Source of the DNA: Astropecten irregularis | Lineage: Eukaryota > Echinodermata > Asteroidea > Paxillosida > Astropectinidae | NCBI GenBank assembly: GCA_963971285.1 | Contig: OZ020260.1 | Coordinates: forward strand, 7,288,798-7,352,797 | Direction of reading: 5' to 3' | DNA: 64,000 bases | In this document: piece by piece, positions 44,838 to 54,454 of the stretch | Numbering within the stretch: the stretch's first letter is position 1 | Layout of the letters: each line of letters begins with the position of its first letter | The notes under the pieces: generated by a model | What the model was told of the DNA's origin: nothing | What the model saw: the letters and a program-made list of their open reading frames with translations, nothing else | The model's database searches: none | Made by a program: the position numbers and the translations under genes

Positions 44838-45010
44838 CGGCTCCGGCTCCATTTCGTGAATCCATTCTAAAAAATCGGGTATCAAAATAGAGGCTTTTGG
44901 CTGCAGTTTGGAAGTTCTTTGGTTTGAAAAAGAAAACAGAGCTTCAGCTTCAATGAAAAACAACAACCTATATTTTCAGCACTTGGATAACAGAGCCAGA
45001 GCCGAGCTTT
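44838..45010 (-). mobile_element. GGCTCC/GGAGCC MITE, family G, reverse copy
   Basis: From TCGGCTCCGGCTCCATTTCG to CAGAGCCAGAGCC, with ATCAAAATAGAGGCTTTTGG inside. Confidence 0.7.
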
Positions 45011-45397
45011 GAGAAAGGCCCTTGATCACCATGGTCCTTTTAAAACAACGGCTCTGGCTCTGACTTTGTTTCTGTCATCTATTAGCCAAATATCAATGAT
45101 GGATGTAATTAGTTGTAGATGAAGACTCAAAGTTCTTGCTCAAAACAGGGTATCAACTTCCAAACTGTAGCCTAAAGCCTGTATTTTGATACCTGTTACT
45201 TTGGAATTGATATGTGTATGAAATGGATACAAAGCTGGAGCCAGAAACCAAATCCACTGTTTTAAAACCCTGGCCCCTTTCACGAATAGGCCAGAAGTGT
45301 ACAGTGAAGTTTTATAAGAAATACATAGTGGGATAGTTTGCACTTTAAATTTTGTGCACAAAATCCCATAGGCCTGCTATCCATGAAAGGTATCTGG

Positions 45398-46010
45398 GTG
45401 TTTACGAAACAGAGGCTCAGGCTCCGTCTCAGGCTCCGGCTCCATTTTAATGAGTCCATTCTGAAATAATGGGTATCAAAATAGAAACTTTTGGCTGCGG
45501 TTTGGAAGTAGATATTCTAGTTTGAAAAGGAAAACAGAGCTTCAGCTTCAATGAAAAACCACAACCTATATTTTCAGCATATCAGACCTCCCAACATCTG
45601 ATTTTAAAAATTCCTAAAGACTTTGCAAGAGAGCGAAGTGACCACGAGCCAGGGGAGCGGGTGGAGGGTGGTGCCCCCCTTTCATGATATATAGGGAGCT
45701 TTTTTCAATTAATGGGGTTAGGGTACCAGGTTTAGACTAGCAAACAGCCGCTCGCGGAGTGAAATAGCAGAAGTCACGGCTGATGCGTGGACTGAAAAAC
45801 AGTAAACTTGCGAACTCAATATTCATTATGCCACGTGGCTGGTAAAAATCTACTTTTTCGGAAAATAATGGGTAAAAGCGGAAAATCGTAATCAACTAAA
45901 AAAAGCGGAAATTTTCTGCCAAAAGCGGAAAGGTTGGGAGGTCTGGCATATGGATGTCAGAACTGCCAGAGCCTGAGCCTGAGCCTGAGCCTGAGCCGCC
46001 GTTACGTAAA
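45398..46010 (-). mobile_element. Family G MITE interrupted by another element
   Basis: The left part (45398-45582, GTTTACGAAACAGAGGCTCA) and right part (45952-46010, GAGCCTGAGCCTGAGCC, GTTACGTAAACCC) are the two ends of one family G element. The insertion at 45583-45945 splits it. Confidence 0.8.
45583..45945. mobile_element. 363-bp insertion with TIR CAGACCTCCCAAC
   Basis: The ends CAGACCTCCCAAC and GTTGGGAGGTCTG are a perfect 13-bp TIR. GCATAT is duplicated exactly on both sides (45577-45582, 45946-45951), where uninterrupted family G copies have it once. The interior has AAAAGCGGAAA repeats near the right end. The 6-bp TSD is unusual for hAT (8), so the superfamily is unclear. Confidence 0.85.
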
Positions 46011-46804
46011 CCCACTATGTTTGCGGTGCGCTTTAAAAGTCCATATTGATTTTTCAAGTACACATTCTAACCAAAGTTTACTTGAAGAACTGCCTGTCTC
46101 AATAATATTACGTGAGCCTAACTTTAATACTCATAGTCAAAAAAACAAAAATTGGGTGCCACGAGTGACGACAACTCTCGTGAGTGAAAAATATGCGTGC
46201 CTATAAAAACGGTTTCACCACCTGTTCACAAACATGAAAATTGAACATCCCGGTCTCATAACATGATGGACACGATGTGCACGGCACAGCGACGTAATCT
46301 AGAGGCACGAGACAACCAGGGGATAGGAATTAGGGATGGAACTTGAAGGGAAGACGGCCGTAGCACAGATGGAATCGTTATTCGCTCGTCTCAGACGAAA
46401 CTATCGGATGACAAAAATGAGCTATTCAATGCTATCAGGGGAATCCTTATTGACACGAGTTGTACAAGATACCCTGTGGATGGGGCCATTGCTTGGATGC
46501 AACAGAAACACTATCTGTGCAGCTGTCACTCGGATTAAGATTCACAAACACACAAAAAGAAAAGGAAAAAAGAGCACAATCACGTTTGGCGGTTTGCCAG
46601 TACGCCATGGGGTCACAGAAGCTGGACTAGTTTGACAATCCTACACTTCTGGCCAGACCCTGGCCGACTAACCCCCTATCCCTCTCTTTAATCCTCCATG
46701 ACATCATGATGAAGTCAGCACTCATCAGATGTGCAGGACGTATGTGAACAGACTTCTGGCACTGTAGTCCCGAGCACTGCCCCACCTGCCACTTGGTAGG
46801 ATGT
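46011..46804. other. No confident gene; two overlapping open frames
   Basis: Plus-strand 46336-46635 (99 codons, MELEGKTAVAQMESLFARLR) overlaps a 63-codon frame (LFNAIRGILIDTSCTRY). Neither has splice sites I trust. Confidence 0.3.
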
Positions 46805-47145
46805 GACAATGAGGGCAAATTCTGATACATTCCAAGTTTCGGATTGATTTTGAGACCAAAGAAATCCTGCCCCTACCAAGTCTCGAACCAGCGATCTAAG
46901 TCTCTTCAAGGGCAAATTCTGATACATTCCAAGTTTCGGATTGATTTTGACTGATTTTGAGACCAGAGAAATCCTGCCCCTACCGAGTCTCGAATTGGAG
47001 ATCTAAGTCTCTTCAAGGGCGAATTTTGATACATTCCAAGTTTCAGATTGATTTTGATTGATTTTGAGACCAAAGAAATCCTGCCCCTACCAAGTCTCGA
47101 ATCGGAGATCTAAGTCTCTTCAAGGGCAAATTCTGATACATTTCC
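46805..47145. repeat. 107-bp tandem repeat, about 3 copies
   Basis: GAAATCCTGCCCCTACC occurs at 46861, 46968 and 47075; CTAAGTCTCTTCAAGGGC and TCCAAGTTTCGGATTGATTT complete the unit. The minus strand has GGTTCGAGACTTGG, a box B-like word, so the unit may derive from a SINE. Confidence 0.9.
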
Positions 47146-47282
47146 AAGGCTAATGAGTTTGAAACAATAGAAAAAACTTCAACATTTTCCATTTACAATA
47201 ATAACAACATTATTTTGGACAAATAATGTCCATAACAAAAACCAAACAAATTGGGGTTGAAGCACATACAAAAAAACTTTAA

Positions 47283-47352
47283 CGGACGGCTGAATGGACG
47301 GACGGCTGAATGGACGGACGGCTGAATGGACGGACGGCTGAATGGACGGACG
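47283..47352. repeat. 16-bp tandem repeat
   Basis: GGACGGCTGAATGGAC repeated four to five times. Confidence 0.9.
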
Positions 47353-47431
47353 GCCGGCCCGAACAGTACTACTACATAGGCTTCGCTTTGCTTCGCAGCT
47401 CGCCAAAAAGAGATGCTTATAACACAGGCTT

Positions 47432-47740
47432 GGAGTGCCATGGCTGAGTGGTCCGGCGTGTCGTACTCAAGATCTTGTAGTCAATCTACAGAGTGTGGGT
47501 TCGAATCCAGCCATGGGCTAGTGGTGCTTGCATCCTTTGTCACATATTGCTCCTCTTCACCCAGAAGTAAATGGGTACCTGTGAGAGTAGAGATTGCTTT
47601 GTGCTTGATTAGCCTTTACATAATGCCTTACAGAAGTGCAAGGGGGCTGTATACTCCCTTGGGAGTTGAGATTGTTTCAGGAGTGTAAATGTAGCCTAAT
47701 GATCAGGGAATGTATGTGATATTTGCAGAGCGATCTTTCT
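47432..47740 (+). mobile_element. tRNA-derived SINE, family B, copy 3
   Basis: Head GGAGTGCCATGGCTGAGTGG, box B GGTTCGAATCCAGCC, body GTAAATGGGTACCTGTGAGA. The 3' tail is decayed after GATATTTGCAG. Confidence 0.8.
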
Positions 47741-47867
47741 CACTAATCCTTATCCACCTTTAAATGCCCTAAATTCATCTGGTCAGTTGCTTTTGTGGTT
47801 AATTTGATAATTTCAGTTTAATACTCAGCAAGTTAAATAAGCAAATTGAGGTAAGTAATTTTATTAG

Positions 47868-48163
47868 GGAAACCTTCGGCAAACATAAATGTTGCATACT
47901 ATTGCTCTCTGAAGCACGGTATAAGTTGGGTCAACTCAAAACAGCAAAGCATTGATCTTATCAAGAGTGAAAATCATTGTGGTACGTGTGGAGATAAAAC
48001 TTGTCAATTCTACAACTTAGAGAATAACAACCACCAAAACAAAATTGCAACCCCCAAACACCCCTCTTGTTCCACCACTGATAATAACATTGCATGCAAG
48101 TTTACTTTCGGAAATGTGACTTTTCTTGATCACAAACAAGTTCAAAACACCAGAATTCTTTGA
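47868..48163 (+). other. Open stretch (~98 codons), possible exon
   Basis: After an acceptor-like GTAAGTAATTTTATTAG the plus strand stays open to TGA at 48161, with a Cys/Asn/His-rich peptide (SENHCGTCGDKTCQFYNLEN, TPKHPSCSTTDNNIACKF) and no internal ATG. The intron side is only moderately pyrimidine-rich, and chance cannot be excluded. Confidence 0.25.
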
Positions 48164-48658
48164 GGGTGTGTCTCTAGGCAGCTGTTTCATCATTTGTTGT
48201 AAACTGTCTTCATATGCACACCATGTATTGACATTTAGGTTCAGAACACTGCTGATTTATGGCACCATGTAGATACATAGGCACGCCTGCATTAGGGATT
48301 ACGGCAATAACTTCCTAAAACATTCAAGATGTCGCCCGTTGGATTACAGAGAGACCCGCACTTATAAATATTGTCAAGAATGTCATCTAAGATCGGTGCA
48401 ACACCAACATTCTGTCAGCCCCAAGCACGCTATCAGTCCCTCAAAATGGTAAAGCTGCATGCCCCTCAAAGGGGGGCAAACAAATCAAAATTTGCGTTAA
48501 ATGAGAGAGCTGGAATTAGGCCACTTGTAGCACATGAATCATTCCTTGGATAAATCTCTGGATTTTGGCCAGAGGATCTCAAGGAAAACCGGATGCTGCT
48601 TTGAGTCATTGTCAGGCAGTTGAGACCCAGTGACAGATGGCAAACCTACACAGACACT

Positions 48659-49010
48659 GTCTTTCAATTACTCCTTTAGGACCCCTCCATCATAATATAC
48701 GGTCGTGACTAAAACCAATTCTACGGAATAAACTCCAACTGTTGTGTGTGTAGCCGCTGTTAAATCCTCTCGGGTGCATTCTATGTCATAATATCCTCAA
48801 TTTCACTTGTCATTTTAACATGGAAAAGTTCCATGTCTTTCAATTACTCCTTCAGGACTCCTCCATCATAATATACGGTCGTGACTAAAACCAATTCTAC
48901 GGAATAAACTACAACTGTTGTGTGTGTAGCCGCTGTTAAATCCTCTCGGGTGCATTCTATGTCATAATATCCTCAATTTCACTTGTCATTTTACAGCCAG
49001 TTGCCATGCC
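48659..49010. repeat. 176-bp tandem duplication (recent)
   Basis: GTCTTTCAATTACTCCTT to CTCAATTTCACTTGTCATTT occurs twice with about four differences, then diverges. The high identity indicates a recent duplication. Confidence 0.9.
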
Positions 49011-49054
49011 GATACATGGAAAAGTTCCACATCAACAGGAGCGATCTAAACAGG

Positions 49055-49270
49055 GGCCAATTTCATAGAGCTGCTTAGCACAATAAATTGCTTAGCACAA
49101 AAATAGCTTGCCCAATAAAACAAACCACCTTTGAAAATTCAATTTGATATTCATGGTCAGCAAACAAAGAACAATCACGAAAATTTGGTTGTTATAATCC
49201 TGTTTTCACTAAGACAGAAATGTCATGCTTAGCGAATTTTTCTGCTAAGCAGCTCTATGAAATTGGCCCC
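49055..49270. mobile_element. Complete GGGGCCAATTTCATAGAGC fold-back
   Basis: GGGGCCAATTTCATAGAGCT to AGCTCTATGAAATTGGCCCC, 216 bp. The arms TGCTTAGCACAA / TTTTCTGCTAAGCAG continue inward. Internal TTGATATTCATGGTCAGC is shared with 5780 and 26920. Confidence 0.85.
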
Positions 49271-49781
49271 AGGATGAGCAATCTAAAGAGGTATCTGTAT
49301 TAATGACAGACTTGTACATCCGTCAGATTGCTTGTAAAAACATCCATAAATAAATTAATAAATCATACATTTTACCATGGGATTGTGCCACAAGCTTCCT
49401 TAGACACTTTGTCTCGCTATGTATGAAATTGGCTTTGAGCTCATGTCATTTCTTACATGTGAGTATTTTTTATGCACATTTACAAATGGCATGTAATTGC
49501 AATAACCCCTGATCATTGCCATGGTGCCTTTGGTCACTGCTATTTGGTGCCCAAGTTTGTTTTAATATTGCCAGAGCACACTGTCATTGCCTTGGTGCCC
49601 TTTGTCATAGCCTTGTACATGCCTCTGGTTAATAGTTGCCTCAGTGCCCTCAGTATCTGCTTTGGTGCCCCTGGTCAATGTATGCCCTGGTGCCCCTGGT
49701 CAATGCCTAGGTGCCCCTGGTTAATGCCTTGTGCCCCTGGTCATTGCCTTGGTACTCTTGGTCAAAGCCCTTGTGCCCCTG

Positions 49782-49897
49782 GGGCTGATTTCATCACACT
49801 TACGACGCGTCGCAGAGTGAAGACGCATCATTTCTCTATGGACTCACCGCATAGATGCGACGCGTCGCAGCAAGGAAGCTTTGTGAAATCGGCCCCT
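49782..49897. mobile_element. Fold-back element, GACGCGTCGCA subfamily
   Basis: GGGGCTGATTTCATCACACT to GCTTTGTGAAATCGGCCCC; ACTCACCGCATAGATGCGAC in the centre. Confidence 0.8.
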
Positions 49898-50092
49898 GGT
49901 CAATGCATGCCTTGGTGCCCCTGGCCATTGCCTTGGTGCTCTTGCTTTGCGTTTACAATCATTTTATGATTCACCTTGCGGAATCTGATCGCCCTTCGAT
50001 CCCGCATGAAAAGGGCGATCAAAAAGGAGGATCGGATCCTGATCGCTCTTGCATTTACTGCTGATCGCCCTTTGATCGCCCTTGTGGGATCT

Positions 50093-50215
50093 GGGGCCGA
50101 TTTCATAAAACTTACGACGCGTCGCAGAGTTAAGACTCTCTCTATGAACTCATAGCTAGGACGCATCGCAAATCGAGTTGCGACGCGTCGCAGAGCTTTA
50201 TGAAAATCGGCCCCA
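50093..50215. mobile_element. Fold-back element, GACGCGTCGCA subfamily
   Basis: GGGGCCGATTTCATAAAACT to GCTTTATGAAAATCGGCCCC; arms with TTACGACGCGTCGCAGAG. Confidence 0.8.
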
Positions 50216-50406
50216 TATCCTCCTCTGATCGCCCTGGCGCGATCAAGTAAGCGCGGCATTGGTCCAATTAGCCCTGGTGTCCCTGGCCCTTGCCTTGGTG
50301 GTCTTTGTCATTGCCTTGGTGCCCCTGCCAAGGCGCCCTATGTTCCAATTACTCATTTCAGTGTCTCTCAAAGACATACTCTTCACCAATGGTAAATCTG
50401 CCTCAC

Positions 50407-50557
50407 CTACAGCCAGCTGTATCTTCACCTTCAATATTCTTGGATTGCAACATGTGGAACATTGGACTTCCCACTCTAGGATCAAGTTTCATAGCAGCAG
50501 TTGTCAGTTTTACAAGCTTTGTTTCACTAAGAGCTATGACTACACAGTGACAGGGGT
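50407..50557 (-). CDS. Internal exon; unidentified beta-rich protein
   Basis: The minus-strand acceptor AGTCCTGTGATTTAG and donor TAG|GTGAGG bound 151 bp, open over 49 complete codons: PCHCVVIALSETKLVKLTTA, AMKLDPRVGSPMFHMLQSKN, IEGEDTAGC. It begins with two bases of a codon that are completed exactly by the single leftover base of the exon at 50646-50705, giving Tyr. It ends with two leftover bases, so the next exon downstream must start with one. Composition and splice-site quality support coding; the family is unknown. Confidence 0.6.
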
Positions 50558-50645
50558 CTAAATCACAGGACTAGATAGCTCAGTAAGTGCAGAGATGATA
50601 CACAGCTCAATATAGGGGTCCCAGTCTAAAGAAAACGTCACTTAC

Positions 50646-50705
50646 AATCACTTGTTACGATCAATATGGGTAAGCTCATACGAGGGGCTGCTTTTGGGAG
50701 TACTC
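50646..50705 (-). CDS. Internal exon (60 bp)
   Basis: Acceptor GGGACTACCCCCATTCAG and near-consensus donor ATT|GTAAGT. Peptide VLPKAAPRMSLPILIVTSD, then a split Tyr codon shared with the next exon across an 88-bp intron (50558-50645). The joined strand-like run ILIVTSDYPCHCVVIALSE reads smoothly across the junction. Confidence 0.55.
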
Positions 50706-50712
50706 CTGAATG

Positions 50713-50835
50713 GGGGTAGTCCCACTGACACAAGTCGTCATTGGGACACACATTTTTTAGCACTTCGGGACTAACTTTGGGACTAACCCCAAATGGGGTT
50801 AGCCTTGAAAATTTGTGGGACTTACCCCACTACCA
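50713..50835. repeat. Small palindromic element
   Basis: GGGGTAGTCCCACTG at the left and TGGGACTTACCCC at the right are inverted. GGACTAACCCCAAATGGGGT forms an inner palindrome. Confidence 0.55.
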
Positions 50836-51637
50836 TGCCCAGCGGAGGTTCCTTTAAGACTTAACACCACCTACTTTTATCGTTTGGACACAACTGACCT
50901 AGCCACGATCCCACAGACGACACGGACAAGCCTGTTATGTGGAACATGTAGGAATTGGGAAGTGTTAGGTGAACTCAACTGAATTACGTAATGCATTTCC
51001 AACCCTTCTAGCCCTGCTGTGGGCCCCAGTCCTGAAGTTACCGATATCATATGAACGTAAGGCGCTTTTGGAGTTTGTGTTCGGGTACTGGAACCCCTGC
51101 TGTGTGGGCATCAATTAACCACAACCCAGTCCCGAAGCCAGCCCATCATCTGAACAATGTGAACATACCCTATGAATCAGCATCACAAAACCAATATTAC
51201 GACAATTACATGTATCAGAAACACATGGAAAAGATGAAGACACCAACAAATTCCATCACATTCAAAATACAGAGAAACAACATACCCTTTGATTTTGAAC
51301 TTTGAATGGCATTACATGTACTTAAAAGAGTTAGAAACGGATTGATAATATACATGTCAAAATTAGGTCACAGTACGAGCCATACCATATGTGGCTGACA
51401 GAAGTAATTTGGGATAGTGAATTTGGTGTTGACTGATCAGCGGTGCAGCTGAAGTACTACATGTGTGTAGCATCTGCATTACATTACTTGTGTGTCCTTC
51501 CCCCAGATTTAATGTTTAAAGGTATGCTATTCGACCTTTTAAGGGTAAACTCGCTCCTCTGCCTACCATGATATCTAGTGAATCCTAGACTTAACTAGAA
51601 GTGGAGTTGTGCTGTTCTTATAGAATGTACTGCCAGA
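50836..51637. other. No confident gene; possible plus-strand frame
   Basis: The plus strand 51051-51305 is open for 84 codons, ending in a coding-like polar peptide (NVNIPYESASQNQYYDNYMY, FKIQRNNIPFDFEL). A strong acceptor (CATTTCCAACCCTTCTAG) at about 51012 opens a different frame (LLWAPVLKLPISYERKALLE). A frameshifted terminal exon or retrocopy is possible but unsupported. Confidence 0.3.
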
Positions 51638-52110
51638 GTGTTGCTGATCTTGCTGAGACATGGCATTGCCACCACCTTCTACATTTTTCTGTTTGTTTGT
51701 CTGTTCTGTCAGGTGGTTGATCACCTCAGTGAGACATGGCATTGCCACAACCTTCTAGAACTGTCTGCTTATTTGTATGTTCTGCCAGGTGGTTGCTCGA
51801 TCACCTTAATGAGACATGACAGTCACCACCTTCTACATTTGTCTGCTTGTTTGTCTGTTCTGTCAGGTGGTTGCTCACCTCAGTCAGACATGGCATTGTC
51901 ATCACCTTCTTCATGTGTCTGCTTGTTTGTCTGTTCTGTCAGGTGGTTGCTCACCTCAGTCAGACATGGCATTGTCATCACCTTCTACATTTGTCTGCTT
52001 GTTTGTCTGTTCTGTCAGGTGGTTGCTCACCTCAGTCAGACATGGCATTGCCACCACCTTCCGCATTTGTCTGCTTGTTTGTCTGTTCTGTCATGTGGCT
52101 GTTCACCTAA
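51638..52110. repeat. 76-bp minisatellite, about 6 copies
   Basis: GTTGCTCACCTCAGTCAGAC recurs at exactly 76-bp spacing (51870, 51946, 52022), with ATTTGTCTGCTTGTTTGTCT in each unit; the first two units are divergent. All three plus frames are open because the units lack stops; this is not a gene. Confidence 0.92.
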
Positions 52111-52912
52111 ATAAAACACCTTTCACAATCTGTCAGTATGTATCAGTCTTCCTATTTTCCCACTCTAGACCAATTACCCTGACTGGCTTTTAGCCTTGTA
52201 ACGTCAAACTTGTTCGTCCAATACCTGGTCACTGTCCATAACATTCCACAGACTTAAATACAAGACTCTTGTCCAAAGTGAAGTGTGATATGCAAAAAAA
52301 AAAAAGGTTGTTTGTACAAGTTACTGGGTCAAGGTGGCTTGTTAAGAAGCTTAATGATGACTGATAGCTATGAGCCTGATAGTGTCACATCCAGCCTCCA
52401 CAGTACTGCAGTACTGACACTGATCAAACGGTGTGGCGCTCAAGTCACGATGCCCTTAAATGTGCATCTGATTGCCAGCAACACATACTCTTCGAAAGGG
52501 GATTATGTCGACAAACACGTATTGCCTTGTTTCAATTTGACATCCCCTTTGGGTTGATTTTTCTTTTTTGGGAGGGGAGCTCATGAACTTTGGCCCAGTC
52601 ATAGTCTGTGATGAATGGGATGTACATGACCCTCAGTGCTGATAGTCAGTGCCTAATGCAATGACTAGAATCCATTGAAAATCCAGGAAACCACACATGT
52701 GTTCTTCCATTCTGGAATTTCAGGCCAATAATTCAAATGATGCACTGATGATCGAGATTCTAAGAGTGTCAAGAGTTTTTCCATTTAGGCTATTCCGAAC
52801 ATTCAAATGCCTGGCAGATATTCAATCGAACATTGAGTATATTCCGATATTATTTTCTGAATTCTAATATTCGGGTGCAAAATTTGGGAAACGTGAAGCT
52901 GATGTCACACCT
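52111..52912. other. No gene seen
   Basis: A 90-codon plus-strand frame (52285-52557) has no support. The minus strand has an isolated donor-like CAG|GTATTG at about 52222. Confidence 0.25.
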
Positions 52913-53330
52913 GACGAAACTGGTCAGCTAAGCACGCAACAAAAACGAGCTCAACTGTCTGGCATGCCGAGCTGACCGATTGACAAAACTGGTCAGCTAG
53001 GCACACAACAAGCACGAGCTCAACTGTCTGGCATGCCGAGCTGACCGGTTGACAAAACTGGTCAGCTAGGCATGCAACGAGCACAAGCTCAATTGTCTGG
53101 CATGCCGAGCTTCCCGGATGACGAAACTGGTCAGCTAGGCATGCAACGAGCATGAGCTCAACTGTCTGCCGTGCTGAGCTGACCGAATGACGAAACTGGT
53201 CAGCTAGGCATGCAACGAGCATGAGCTCAACTGTCTGCCGTGCTGAGCTGACCGAATGACGAAACTGGTCACCTCGGCATGCAACGAGCATGAGCTCAAC
53301 TGCCTGGCGTGTTAAAAGCTGTCAGGATGA
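52913..53330. repeat. 69-bp tandem repeat, six regular copies
   Basis: GACGAAACTGGTCAGCTAGG starts at 52913, 52982, 53051, 53120, 53189 and 53258, always 69 bp apart with no indels. The minus strand stays open through all of it as a 23-residue repeat (LVACLADQFRHSVSSARQTV). Differences between units include many amino-acid changes (C/R, Q/H, L/R), so I do not infer selection on a protein. Confidence 0.9.
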
Positions 53331-53613
53331 CAAAACCGTACTTACAATCGATTGGTACCGCAGTACGTGATATGGGGTGTGTGGTACGGACAAACGAGCA
53401 ATTTTTCAAAAGGACTCAGCCCTATTTCCAGTGGAAACACAAATCATCGTGAAGGATAGTTTTCGCAATTTTATTTGAAAAGAGAGAAATTTTGATTTAG
53501 TCCCAGGCAGCAATAACTCTGAATTTGATAATATCACAATCCCTGGATATAGGTCTGTTTTATGATTGAAGGCTTGCAACTTGGAGGCTTGCTTCCAACA
53601 AGCTATCAAAATA

Positions 53614-53905
53614 CAGTGCTTGAGACTCAAGTCCGGTCTTGGACTTGGTCTCAGTCTTGGTCTCAGACTTGGTCTCAGACTTGAACTGACCAGACTCAGA
53701 CACAGCATTGTCAAAATATCAAAGTATTAAAATTCAAAGTTTAAAGTCCGGTCTCGGCCTCGAGACCGTTTTTGCCGCACTTGGTCTCGGACTCGGAGGT
53801 TCATGACTCGGTCTTGGTCTCTAACTCAGGTGGACTGGACTTGTACTAGGTCTCGGACTTGAACTGACAGAACTCAGACACAGCATTGTCAAAATGTATT
53901 AAAAT
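53614..53905. mobile_element. CAGTG...GACTTGG repeat, relative of the 4425 hAT MITE
   Basis: It starts CAGTGCTTGAGACTCAAG and continues with GGTCTTGGACTTGGTCTCAG words. GACTCAGACACAGCATTGTC occurs twice ~180 bp apart, so part of it is duplicated. No right TIR is resolved. Confidence 0.5.
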
Positions 53906-54044
53906 TGCAAATGGTTCATGGGACTTTGGCAGAAGCCATGACAGTTTTACTATTTGCATAGGCCCTACTATCTCTAGGACAGACATTGTTTTCATGAGTC
54001 CCTGAGGACAAAATTCAGCTACTTTACAATAATCGAATTCTTAG

Positions 54045-54279
54045 GTGGCCAAACCTTCCCTCCTTTCTGAACGTAGCAGCCAAGCCCCAAAAGCCATCTC
54101 TTGCTGCACTGCAATATGAGAAAGTCATGGAATATATTTTGAAGAGGGAAGACACACTGATGTCATTGGAGGAAGGAAACCTGTCAGAAAGAGTTCCTCT
54201 TGCGGTATGCTTGGGCTGCGGCAGGCCGGAATCATGGCAATCACAGATCCTACAGGAAGACAAACTGACAGATGTCTAG
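54045..54279 (+). CDS. Candidate 3'-terminal exon, plus strand, 77 codons
   Basis: After the acceptor AATAATCGAATTCTTAG the frame runs open for 77 codons to TAG. The peptide is charged and helix-like: FLNVAAKPQKPSLAALQYEK, VMEYILKREDTLMSLEEGNL, SERVPLAVCLGCGRPESWQS, QILQEDKLTDV. The composition (Glu, Lys, Leu) looks strongly coding. I do not recognise the protein. An alternative internal donor is GCG|GTATGC after VPLA. A second acceptor downstream (CTCTCTCTCTTTTAG, 54329) opens 41 codons to a stop at 54454 (TTDPERMAQIKKFLIFWLGR), which could be an alternative or following exon. Confidence 0.5.
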
Positions 54280-54329
54280 TTTTTTCCTTCTTCTTTTTTC
54301 TTTCCAGATTTTTTCTCTCTCTCTTTTAG

Positions 54330-54454
54330 TTTTAAGGGATTACAACAAAAAACAGCACTGCATACTGACAACAGACCCTGAGCGGATGGCACAAATCAAA
54401 AAGTTCCTCATCTTCTGGTTGGGTAGAATCATGGAACCTTTTGTCAGTATTTAG
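54330..54454 (+). CDS. Candidate terminal exon, plus strand
   Basis: An excellent pyrimidine tract (TTTTTTCTCTCTCTCTTTTAG) precedes an open frame LRDYNKKQHCILTTDPERMA, QIKKFLIFWLGRIMEPFVSI and TAG. It starts with two bases of a split codon. The minus strand is also open here (109 codons, 54332-54661), so strand is not certain. Confidence 0.3.

Larger units (their letters stand above)
49490..50340. repeat. Degenerate CCTTGGTGCCCCTGGTCA repeats with two fold-backs
   Basis: About 20-bp units (CATTGCCTTGGTGCCCCTGG) at 49510-49780, 49897-49945 and 50270-50335 are interrupted by the fold-backs at 49782-49897 and 50093-50215. A GATCGCCCTT-rich patch lies at 49985-50095. Confidence 0.6.

Noticed and set aside
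48230-48316. Minus-strand exon EVIAVIPNAGVPMYLHGAIN
   Set aside because: Acceptor is mediocre and donors weak (ATG|GTGTGC); phase does not connect to 50407.
51638-52193. 158-, 125- and 87-codon overlapping plus-strand frames
   Set aside because: All three frames of a stop-free 76-bp minisatellite are open; no coding signal.
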